From Ptiloglossa arizonensis (taxonomy: Eukaryota; Arthropoda; Insecta; Hymenoptera; Colletidae), in the NCBI RefSeq assembly GCF_051014685.1, contig NC_135055.1, positions 23,705,501 through 23,769,500 on the forward strand: DNA of 64,000 bases. The letters run 5' to 3'. Positions within the stretch are counted from its first letter, which is position 1. Each line of letters opens with the position of its first letter. Made by a program: the position numbers and the translations under genes. Below are positions 52,301 through 63,560 of the stretch, piece by piece. A model generated the notes under the pieces. That model had not been told where the DNA came from. It made no database searches and saw nothing but the letters and a program-made list of their open reading frames with translations.

Positions 52301-55300
52301 GATCTCCAGTCGAAGCAAGGCTGAGGATATCGCGGCCACCAGAATGTATTCTTGGTTCGCGCTGATATCAGCAGATATTTTCTCGCGCGGACCACTCGAA
52401 TCGACCACCACTGTGCTGGCGAACGTTTACATCGACGAGCCCTTTGTTCTTCGTCCGACGGACGATTCATCCGCCTTCTTCGAAAATGTCCTACAGACGG
52501 ATGACCCGGTGTGGCCTTGTATCCGAGTTACCCTCGTAGCTGTGTTACACTAATTGTTCATCTGTCCTCACAGACAGCGACATTACAAACGAAGAGTATT
52601 GTTTTTGGCACGAGAACGTACCAGAACGATCGACGGGACCTCGTAGAAATGTTTACAAATAATTACCTATTATAGGAATATGGATATAACTTTGTAGACG
52701 CGGTTCGTTTCGTTGAAAGCATCGGACGTTAATATCTCTCGTAGATCATCGGAATATTTGTACTCGGGAACGGGTAAACATCGTTCAGCTTCGGGGGTGA
52801 AAAACTAGAGAATGATTCGCGAACAAAGTTGACCGACGACAATTGATAGGGAACGCGTGAAATCGAGTTTCAGCGGTATCGCTTATTTTTCGCTCCCGAT
52901 TCGACGATCCGTTTAGGAGTGGAACGGGTGGGTGGACACGATGGGAAATAAAAATAGAATTGTTTTGTGTCGCTCTATTTATATTTGTTTGCGAGTCCCG
53001 GCTCCACCGGGAAGATCGGTACGGGATAGTCTTCGTAGCCGGCGAAACTTCGGGTGTTATGTAGCTGGCCGTTGAATAACGGAATAAGAAAAGCTTCGCC
53101 TGGTTGTTTCTGGGCATACGGGCGTAAAATACCGATAAATGTGTAGTAGCATTTAACGAACGGTAAAGCGACGTTTTCCCGCATAACTCAGCCATCGTTA
53201 CCGCACAATTTCTCTCGACTTTCCTCTATTACGAACGCAGTCAGTGGAGTCGGTCCAACTTAACTGGCACACGTTTTTCAACGACTCTTTCTCGCTCTCC
53301 CTTGGACCTCGGTGTTCTCCTCTCTTTCGCGTGCTCGTACGTTGCCAGACTTCCTTGCGGGGGTGCCTGCGGCCGAATCCTATTGCTTCGGTGGTACGAA
53401 CCAACAAACGAGAAATGCAATCAACCGACAAATAAAATACAGAACAAACGCAACCGGTAACCAGGGAACGTAGTCCGAAAAAAAACAACACCACCGTTGC
53501 GTGACGACGATTAGAAACAGCTTCGCGAAAGTAGAATCGAATGTGGGAACCAGAGGGAGGCAAAGACGGGTAAAGAGAGGAAGAGAAACGGAAACGAAGA
53601 AAAAGAATGTTCCTTCTTGGCAACCGACTTTCGTGACTTTATTCCCACGTTGTTACCAAAAATGGTAACCTCCGCCCGTTCGTGCAGTTCGTTTCGAGCG
53701 TCTGGTAAGGCAGCTTCTGTCAATGTCCTCTAGGTGAGATGTCGATGTTTTCAGTGAGAAAGGTGGATGGAGAAACGTTCGAGGGACACCTTGCTGTCCA
53801 TATCCAATGATTGTAACCCAACACCCGCGTAGCTCGTCCACCGTGCCGGCGAGCGGAACGGAGCCGAGCCGGCCAAGAACGCTCGGAACTGCCAAGCCAC
53901 CGACGATAAGCATAAAACTGGCGTAAGAAGGATTAGCTTTCCTTCTTCTATAACGCAAGGCCGATTTCAAGGATTATTATTGCTCGCGGAGAATTGATCG
54001 TTAACCCAAACTGAACATCTTCGGCTCGTCAAAGGCTTCCGATGCCACTGATACGTCGGGTGCTAATATGCCACAAAACTAATTCTAGACCCGGGAGAGC
54101 TATGAATTTCCTCGTGGATTATTTTCTGTGAAATAATAATTACGATTAATACCGACACTTAAAATGTTTTTTTTCGGTAATCGTAGGACAACTAGGGCTG
54201 TCTATTTCCTATCGAACTTTGGTTCTTAAAATAAAGTGTTCGATAGAATATCGACGCTTTTAAACGAAAATTTATCGTTGGTTGTTTCGAGGCAGCTGAG
54301 ATAATTTGGAAACTGTGGGAATATTTAGACTTTAGACGAGCGTTCGATAATTGTTTACGATATTTCATGAAACAGTGTTCAATATCGTGTAGATCGCTAA
54401 TCACCCGATCGTAATCATTTTTTCAGATGCGAGAAGCTGCACAACATGCGACAAGGTGCTGGCCGAATTGGAGAAAATCGACGACGACACGGACCACTTT
54501 GGAGTCGATTTCGTGAAAATCAACGACAAACGACTGGCCAAGCAATATGGCATCAAGAACTTTCCAGCTCTCACGTATTTCCGCGAAAGAGAACCGATCA
54601 TTTACGAAGGTTAGACTCGTCAGACATCTAAATTTTACACGATAGGTTTGCATTCACATTGATCGCTCGAGGCTGGAACGATCTCGTTCGATAGAACAAC
54701 GAATCGAACACGATTCCGTTAAATATTTACATAGCATTGCCACGTACGACGAACAACAGCGGATAGCAATGATTCCAAATGGCTGAAAGTTCGCCAAACT
54801 TTTATTGGAATCCGGCCGCGATCTCGGTAACCTTGCCAGGTATGAGAAACAAGGTTCGAGACTCGCCGCGGTATAGTACTTGACCCAGAATCAGCGGAAC
54901 AATCGCTGGTATTCTCGAATTTTCGTGGTTTAGGAATTTTTGTTGGCTCCAGTAAACGTTGCTTACTATGGTCGACAATTACTATCGGCGACACCGAATC
55001 CTGTTCCCCGAGTGCACGTATTAAACGATACCTTAAACGCGACATTACGAAAAACGCGAGTCTACCTATTAACATTGGATGCAATGTTAATAATTATCGA
55101 CGTAACAAGGAGTTTCTCGAATCCTCTGAATCCCGACGAAACTTCTTCGAACAAAGAAAACCGCGTGCTGTCGATACTAAATTCGTAAAATTGAAACGGG
55201 TGTGTCCTAAAAACAATCAAACGATCCAGAAACACTGGGGTCTGATCGAAACCGACCAGAGACGAAACCAGACACGAGGATCGTGCCAATCGATCGAAGA

Positions 55301-58300
55301 ATCGTGGTTCTCGGATTTTCGCGGGTTCGAGCTGTTACACTTTGCGCGGTAAGTCTGACCACCTTCGTTCTCTGGCAGCGATCCCAAGTTTTGGTATTTG
55401 GTGAGGTTAGCCTGTAAAAACAGTAGCTATCCGTGTGCCCGAATTTTCTTCAACATACCGACCCCTTTCGATGCGTACCGCGGAGCGTGATCTTCCGCTT
55501 CGTAAGGATCCGGCGCATCGGAATCGCAAGTCCCGCGGCATAATTTCGGTTGACCGATGACTCGTCGACCAAGAGGAGAAATTAATAGAGTACATGGAAT
55601 GCACGTTACGTAATAACGCGATGCGCCGTTGTACTGTATCTTACGATTTCATTGAGCTGCTGGCTGTCTAGCTCGCTCTACATTTAGATCGAGAGACTGA
55701 TTCCCTTTGATTCGTTCGAAAACGAAAACGTTCCGCTACCGTCGTATCGTGTTCGATCAACAATGGCGATGCTCGCGAAACACGACAACGGTACCGATTT
55801 AATGTAAACATTGCATAATTATTTATCGGTGGCCAATTAAAACGGTCTAAATTTATCACGTAGATGTTATGATTCTCAGCGTCGAACTTTGCGGAGTTCG
55901 CATCGCATACAACGTTTATGAAGTTGCTTTCTCCGAGTGGAGTTGACAGACCAGATGGGACTCGAATATAGTAAATCGGACTGAGAAGTTTCGAATTACT
56001 CGGTATACTCGCAGATCCTACGATTTGGGATCGTCGTACGGTCCAATTTCTTTATTATTTTTCGAACGACAACGTTTTCGACAATCAGGACAGCGATAGT
56101 CTGGTTAACGAAACACGATACTAAATGAAAAAACCCGATAACGTTGAATAAACTTAGACAGTCGTGCAACGTTCGCACGTCTAAGCAAAGAAAGTCAGAA
56201 ATTGGACGCGCTTGGACACCTAACGCGGAAGCAGATTGAAGTACAGGTGTGACCATCAATCCCGCTACATTGTGATCAGTAAAGCCCGGGTTTGGCAACG
56301 GGATCGTGTAGATTTATTAACTCGACCGAATATCTCGAACGTCTCGTCCAAGGTGAAACGAGAAAAGCAGAAACGATTTGGTTGAATTGGCTTTCACCGG
56401 AACGTTTCGGTAAATTTTCGTTCGATGATGTAACAACCGATTGTATCTATTTCTATTGTACCGAATGCAACGTACAGCGATAGAAGTCTATTCTCGATAC
56501 CTTGGGATGGTAAACAGAAGCGGCAGGAAATCGCAATTAGAGAGTATATTATTAACTCTTTGAGTCTACCCAGGTATACGTAGAATGGTAACCTAATACT
56601 TTTTCTTTTGCTTGTGAATAATACTGAAAAATTAGTTCAATCAATAGGTACGAAACAAATTTCGTAACGTCGTGTTTGTTTCGCTACACGAAACCATGAA
56701 GATTTCTTACAGGATTTTTGCGATCGAACAACATTATTATGTAATTGCGACTTTCAGGTGACTTGATGGACGAAGAAAATGTACTAGACTTCTTGACGAG
56801 TCTGGAAGCAATGGACTTACCCGATCGTATCGAAGAGGTAAACTCAAAAATTCTGGAGAAGATCGTGGAGGACACGGAATTCGTAGCAGTTCTTTTCTGT
56901 GAGTTCTTTCTCTTGTGTCCCGTGTGATTGTATATTACAACCTCTCTCTCTCTCTCTCTCTCTTTCTCTCTGTTACCTCGAGTCAGATTCACATTCATCA
57001 GCAAAAGTATAAAAGTATAAAATTCCATTGAATTTAAATGGACACTGTTCTCGACGAAAATAGTGAAACCAACCAATCACGTCGTAATCAACAGCGTTTG
57101 TCACATAGAATTTACCGATTCAATTATCCGCCAAATTCTTTGTTTCAGCTGTGTGAACAATTTATCGTTTATCAAACACTGAAGTACATTAATTATTGGT
57201 AAAATTCGTGTACATAGTATGCACACTTTTATTATTATTATTTTCTTGTCTTACTAATGTCTTCCGTGTAAAATCAACAGGTACTTAACACCGTTACTGT
57301 ACATAAAATTAACAGGGCTTTACAGAATTCGCAGCAAACTCGGTTGCAATAACAAATTTTGTTTCGATACCGATTTTTCTAATTTTATTTTCACTGGTGT
57401 TCGCCGCAACTCCCGTCGGCGTTTCCAGGGTGAATCATTTATATTGTAATATATTTTGTAAATATTTTGTTCTTTTTTTCGTGCTACAAAGTTCGTACAT
57501 TTCTCACGCCTCCGAATTCCGCCTTAACGTTCTGTGTAACTTCAAACGCGAAGGAAAATTTTCACTTTTCTAGCGCCGTGAAATAAAAAATTCTATACTC
57601 TATAAGATTCGAAATTGATAAAAATCTACGAAAGAATATATGCAATGTTTTCCTTCGTTCGAAGAGTGCCGTGGATGTCTCGTTCTCCCACCAATAAATC
57701 CTATCAATTCTCTTGTCAGTCTTTGTCTCTTTTCCACTGTCTGCGAAAATTTGTCGTTGTCCGTTGTGAAAGATTAACGTGTCGCAAAGCGGAACAGTCA
57801 AAGAATCGAAGACAAAATAAAATCCATTTCGCAAAGAAGAGAAATATCGCGTTCGAGTTCTTACGACTTCCGAATCTCCTGGCAATTTTGCACACCTCGG
57901 GGAGACTTCCTCCACTTTGCGATTCGATTATTTGCAACATACTTGTAAATAATACATATATGTGAAACGTTCTTGTGTGTGTTGGTATGGATAGGTCCGG
58001 ATACGCAGCGGTGTGCTGGCGTCGGTTCTAGTAAGTACACATTTAAATGACATCGTTGTTATAAATGTCATACAGCTTTCATTTCCAACGCTTTTACACA
58101 CACCACGATCTACGAGCCAGAATGTTTTCAGATGAACGGGAAAGTGGGAATAAATTTCTTTGCATTTTGGAATCGTATAACACCGATAACTGTCAATACT
58201 TTTTTACTACGAATGATTTCATTCGTCTTAAACAAGCTGATTCGTACTCGGTTGTATGTTATCCATATACGTATTTACCTGCCCAATACACACACTTAAC

Positions 58301-61300
58301 AATCGACCAGTATCTGGTTTTTAATTGACACTTGAGCACATTGCATCGCTTGCAGCAGTTGTCTCTGTTTCTGTCTACCGTAATAGAGGGATTCAAAATC
58401 CAGAGAGAAAAAGGTGATAAGGAAGCAGAAAGAGTCTATCAAATATTTCGTCGATCCTACAGATGCGTTGAATTCTCGTGGAATTTGTATAAAACGTGTT
58501 ACCAAGCATTTATCGATTCGATTAGTAATTGAAGTAACTCGAACCGTTTAATAAATTCCAGTCGGCTAACGTGAAATAACACGAAAGGAGAATTGACCGA
58601 ATGAATCGATTCGGAACTATGAATCGGCAAAAGATCGATAAAAATCCTACGTTACCCGATTAGAAGTATTAAACGGAGAAATAAAGTATTCTATTACTAA
58701 TTCCGTGTCGTGTGTGCATTGAACAATATGATGACGTAGATCGTAGAATGTGCATTATTGTGCATCCACCCTCGCCCCGCCCGCCCCCGCCCCCGCCCCC
58801 CGCCCGCCCTTGCCCCCCCTTTTAGAATAGAACGAATGTGCACTATAACTCGAGAGAAATTTTGCATACTAATCCGTCGTGTCTTCTCCTTTAGACTGCG
58901 TAACTTTTCTCCATAGATCGAAAACGTTTGGAAAAGAAAATTAAATAGTAACATTTCATTTACAGGCAACGCAGTTTTTGCACAATTCAATTCAATTACA
59001 TGTTCGAGAAACTTCATTCGAATTTTAATTGTAATAAAATGTTGAATATTCCTACGTCCCTTCACTATTTCTTTAGTTCTCCATTTTATTACACGTTTGT
59101 ACGAAGACGATGACCGAAACTTTATTCGAAAGAAAGAAACCTGTAACGGTCCCAAGAAGGAGCTAGAGAAGAAAAGTATCTCGATCGAAGGTTAACCCGA
59201 TTTCGCCCAATGATGTTCAACTCGATGTTTCCAACTCTACCGTAAAAAAGTAACGTCGAATAACACTGTTTTTTATTTCAAATGGGACAGACAAACCAGA
59301 CTGCAAAAAGTGTCTCAAGGCCCTTCAAGAATTGGAGAACATCGACGACGAAGCCGACCAGTTAGGTATCGGTTTTGTGAAGATCGCGGACGAGCAACTC
59401 GCGGACGAGTACAATCTAGGCCCCCTTCCAGTTTTGGTCTACTATAGACATCAAATTCCTATCATTTATGAGCGTAAGCATTGCTATTGTAGCCGTAAGT
59501 TCATTTGACTACTCGAGGCCACTTTCCTGACTACGAATAACGTCGCAAACTACGCCCTTCCTTACAAATTAAGACGAAAAATAGTGGGGTAATTCTTCGA
59601 TGGTCTTGCGCAATCAACTGAACTTGAATCTCTAATTGATTTTTTCAACGAAAATCTCACGTAAAATTGGCCAAACGTTCGCATAGACGAACTCAGCAGA
59701 GAAGAAGATGTACTGGAATGGCTGGTAGCAAACAAGAGCACAGGAGACGAAGAGGACGTGATCGAAGACGTCACCGCAAAGACCCTCCAAACTCTAATCG
59801 GGAACATCGATAACTTGGTCGTTTTATTCTGTACGTAGCTTCCTCGTAAACGTTTTATTCCTTCCACGATTCCATTTACGAACGACTCGTTTGCGAATTC
59901 CTCAGACGATCATGGCGACGAGGACTCGATGCAGGTTCTGAACGAATTGGAAAAAATTGACGACGATTGCGATAAACACGGGATCCAGTTCGTGAAGATC
60001 GACGACGATAAAGCGGCGAAAGATTTTGGAATCGATTCGGTTCCAGCGATCGTCTACTTCGAGAAGCAGATCCCGAATGTTTACGATGGTAGGTGGGTGG
60101 GACGAACAGAGTCGGGGGAAATTGACGGAGGACCTCTTACGGTGTCCAATATGAAATAAAATGCAATTTTGCGGTCGCAGGTGATGTCGAAAATGAGGAC
60201 GAAATTCTGGAGTGGTTGTTGTCGCAACTGGAGAAGGATGAGATCGAGGACGTCACCGATGAAATGTTAGATCGTCTGATCAAAGATGGAAAGACTCTTG
60301 CCGTGCTGTTCTGTAAGTCCCTTGCTTCGTGCAAACGTTTATTTTACGAGTTTACTTGGAAGATCACGGGTAAAATTGTTGATATAAATCCATAAGACGA
60401 CAACAACGATCGGAAGTCTCAGAAGATTCTCAATGAATTGGAGAACATCGATGACGAGTGCGATCAAATCGGAGTGATCTTCGTGAAAATAGACAACGCG
60501 GAGGAAGCCAAAGAATACGGTATTGAGAAGATTCCCAGCATGCTCTATTTCGAGAAGGGGATCCCGACTTTGTACGAGGGGAATCTGGAAGACGAGGAGA
60601 AAGTTTTAAAGTGGCTCGAACAACAAAAGAAGAGCGATCACATAGAGGACATCACCGATGAAATGCTCGACATGGTCATCGAGAAGATGCCGCACGTAGC
60701 CGTCCTCTTTTGTCAGTGATTACTTTATTTACTATTCGCAAACGTTAAATTGTGTAGCGATCGTTTTACCTATTTCTCTTCTTCCACTAGTTTAACCATT
60801 TTGACAATTTCTTATAGACGATAAAGATCAGAAGAAGAGTCAGAAAGTCCTCTCTGAACTGGAGAACATCGACGACGACTGCGATCAACATAACATAGCG
60901 TTCGTAAAGATACACGATTTGGAAGAAGCCAAGGAATACGGCATCGATAATTTCCCCACACTGGTACTCTTCGAGAGAAGAATACCACACGTGTACGAAG
61001 GTACTTATTTCCAAAGTACTTCGATCGACTACCATTCATCGGTCATCGTACCACCTGAGACCGTCTCATTTGCTTTTCATATTTCGAAACACGGCGCAAA
61101 CTATAATAAAAGAGTCTGGGTTTTCTAGGGGACCTGATGAACGAAGATCAGCTGCTGGGTTGGCTGCTGCATCAGAAGAAGCATACGGAGATACCGGAAG
61201 TGACAGACGAGATGATGGAGAAGCTGATTGAGACCTCACCGTACTTGGCAGTCCTGTTTTGTAAGCGATCGATTCGTCTTTCTACCTCCTTTTAACATTC

Positions 61301-63560
61301 TTCCACTGTTACCGGTTAGGTAGGTGCTGTTGGTCGATCACGAGCGAAAACGAGACACGAATTAATTCTTTTCCGTAGACGACAAGGACGACAAACAGGA
61401 CATACGCATCCTGAACGAATTGGAGAACATTGACGACGAGCTAGAGAAGGAAGGCATCGTCATCATTCGGATGGACAATGACGCCGAAGCGAAAGAGTAC
61501 GGTATCGATCATCTGCCGACTTTGGTCTATTTCGAAAACAAAATACCAGCCATTTACGAGGGAGATCTTTTGAACGAGGACGAGGTCCTCGAATGGCTCA
61601 TCGAACAAAAGAACACTGCCACCATCGAAGAGGTCACGGACGAGATTCTGAGCGATCTGATCGAAGAACACGAATATGTCGTCGCGTTTTTCAGTGAGTA
61701 TGGCCCTTCGTTATATTTTCTCTCGTTTCCATTAAACTGTATCTTCGATGTTACTTATCAGGCGGAGACTGCGAGGATGGGGACGAATGCGACAAAGTGC
61801 TCGAAGAACTTGAGAATATCGATGATGAATTGGACGAAACGGGCATCATCTTCGTTACCACGGAAGACACTGGATTCGCGAAAAAACACGGAATCAAAAG
61901 CTTCCCTACGTTGGCCTTCTTCAGAAACAAGGAGCCTTTGATTTACAAAGGCGACATCGAGGACGAGGACGAAGTATTGTCGTGGATCACTGACGAAGAT
62001 ACCCTCGAGATCCCAGGGAAGATCGAAGAAGTAAATGGCAAAATGTTGGAAAACATACTCGAAGAGAACGATTACATCGTCGTCTTCTTTTGTGAGTTCT
62101 ACATCGGGCGTATCGTACAGTGTACCATAATGTGATCTCGAGCGTTGACAAACGTAAGATTATTACTTTCACGTTTTCGCAGACAAAGAAGGCGATAAGA
62201 AGAGTCAGAAGATCCTACAGGAACTCGAGAACATCGATGACGAGTGCGAAGAAAAGGACATTGATTTCGTGAAGATCTCCGACGAGGGGATCGAGAAGGA
62301 GTACGATCTTCCTGGTCTACCAGCGTTGGCGTTCTATAGACACAAATTCCGCCAGGTCTATAACGGTGACATGATGCACGAGGAAGCAATTTTGGAATGG
62401 ATTCTGGAACTTCGTACCCAAACTCCGGACGTGATCGAAAGCGTCGACAGAAAGACGCTACAAGTGCTTATCAACGATGTCGAGCATCTTGCTGTGTTCT
62501 TTTGTAAGTTTATTTAATATTTTTTTCATCCGTAGTGTACTAGAGGAAGAGTACGATATCTAGATTGTAGCGCGAGAAGCGATGTCTCCCGAAACACTTC
62601 GATACGATAATTATTTTGTTCAACAGACGATGATAAATGCGAAGCGTGTCCAGAAATTCTTGAGGAGTTAGAAACCATTGACGACGACACCGACAAACAC
62701 GGTATTCAATTCGTTAAGTCGAACGACGCAAAACTAGCCGCCGAAATCGGTGTATTCTCGTTTCCGGCTCTCGTTTATTACGAGACTGGCGTCCCCATCA
62801 TGTACGACGGTAAGTCTCGATGCTTATTTCTTAGCTTGTTCGATCACAATCAAGACCCGCGCTCCCTCAGCTAAATCGTCTTTGTTTCTTTACGCAAGAT
62901 ATTTCTAGTTTCAAGCAGTCGTCAAAGGAAACAAAGACCATAAAGATTTCTGCTTTGTACTCCCATCAGAAATCCTCCTCTTTGCATTGTTCTTCTTTGA
63001 ATCGAAAATTCTGTCACGAAGTGAAATTAATTTCAGACTTTATTACTGCGAAGGTAAATTTATTAATAAATAAAAAAGCTTACCTTCCAAATATTGCGCT
63101 CCTTTTACTCGAAGCGGGAATACTAACTTAAAGTACAAATAAAAACTATCATTCGTATGAACGTCTTTGAGAATGCTTTTGAATAAAAGAAAAAATAACA
63201 TATTAAAAAAGAGGAAGAACAACTGGTCATCTTTCATCCAGGAACCCCAACACCAAAACCTGGCGAAACCCTAAAAAAAATCTGAACCCGCTCCAACAAT
63301 GATCTCGGTACACCGAGCAACTTAGCTGATCCTGATATGCGTGTGTGCCTTTTGTAGGTAATCTTAAGAACGAGGAGAGAGTTCTGGAATGGCTAATCGA
63401 ACAGAAAAGTAAGGAGATTTCTAGGATGATGATTATTATTACTGGTGTACTGTTCTTTGTGACGTTAATCTCGGTCGTGACCATACCACCAGGCTACGAG
63501 TATAGTACTCGCGCTGTGGTGATCACCCCGATCACTCTACCGCAACCGCGATCACCGTGA
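46385..63560 (+). CDS. Secreted/ER protein of nine tandem thioredoxin-like domains
   Basis: A signal peptide (MPAGYTKTIVLLGVLAVI..., cleavage about residue 28) is followed by nine thioredoxin folds of 100-110 residues. Exons: 46385-46598, 54427-54609, 56758-56898, 59291-59473, 59687-59830, 59906-60088, 60181-60312, 60397-60711, 60818-61000, 61129-61260, 61379-61693, 61762-62091, 62183-62503, 62627-62809 and 63358-63560; 1053 aa if it ends at 63560. Each domain reads EEVTDE..L, AVLFY, xxLxELENIDD, FVKI, AKEYGI, cis-Pro (xFPTLVYF), VYEGDL, EVLEWL. CxxC remains only in domains 1 (CTTC), 2 (CKKC) and 9 (CEAC). The interior is acidic and redox-dead, like calsequestrin. A hydrophobic segment (1010-1029) could anchor the C-terminus. 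Every intron is phase 1. I recognise the fold but not the gene. ER calcium buffering or a chaperone scaffold is inference. Confidence 0.85.
46599..54426 (+). other. Intron 1 of the thioredoxin-repeat gene (7.8 kb)
   Basis: This phase 1 GT-AG intron separates the signal-peptide exon from the first CxxC exon. It is CpG-rich, with several chance open frames: for example 50102-50656 plus, 51986-52411 minus, and 53198-53970 minus in two frames. None shows a recognisable domain. I saw no nested gene, though first introns of this size often hold enhancers. Confidence 0.6.
54610..56757 (+). other. Intron 2 of the thioredoxin-repeat gene
   Basis: A 2.1 kb phase 1 intron that splits thioredoxin unit 1. 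No other exon or gene was seen. Confidence 0.6.
56942..56964. repeat. CT dinucleotide microsatellite
   Basis: About eleven CT units starting 44 bp after the donor of thioredoxin-repeat exon 3. Confidence 0.9.
58767..58823. repeat. C-rich tract (G-quadruplex-prone on the minus strand)
   Basis: Repeated runs of four to seven C residues separated by G or TG (CCCCG, CCCCCG units). The minus strand therefore has more than four G-runs of at least three with one-base loops, the classic G-quadruplex pattern. The plus strand could form an i-motif. Confidence 0.85.
62810..63357 (+). other. Intron 14 of the thioredoxin-repeat gene
   Basis: A 548-bp phase 1 intron inside unit 9, AT-rich. It is much longer than the other introns of the compact 59.8-62.8 kb part (68-128 bp). 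Confidence 0.7.

Larger units (their letters stand above)
56899..59290 (+). other. Intron 3 of the thioredoxin-repeat gene
   Basis: A 2.4 kb phase 1 intron between units 1 and 2. It starts with a CT microsatellite (56942-56964) and contains a conspicuous C-rich tract (58767-58823). An AT-rich middle part holds no exon that I can identify. Confidence 0.6.
54427..63408 (+). repeat. Nine-unit thioredoxin module array (exon-encoded internal repeats)
   Basis: The CxxC-region exon of each unit starts at 54427, 59291, 59906, 60397, 60818, 61379, 61762, 62183 and 62627. Five units (1, 2, 3, 5, 9) use a 183-bp front exon and a separate back exon. The back exon is 141, 144, 132 or 132 bp in units 1, 2, 3 and 5; the back exon of unit 9 starts at 63358. 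Units 4, 6, 7 and 8 are single fused exons of 315, 315, 330 and 321 bp. All boundaries are phase 1. The front exon begins by completing the codon Tyr (TAC/TAT), except Ser in unit 7. Units 4-6 look most alike (EAKEYGI, ELENIDDE), which suggests recent duplication. Confidence 0.85.

Noticed and set aside
51986..52553. Overlapping open frames on both strands (141 and 91 codons) with somewhat protein-like composition
   Set aside because: Both depend on non-ATG starts, neither has matching splice sites or a known domain, and each explains the other as a shadow. Worth a database search but not supportable as a gene.
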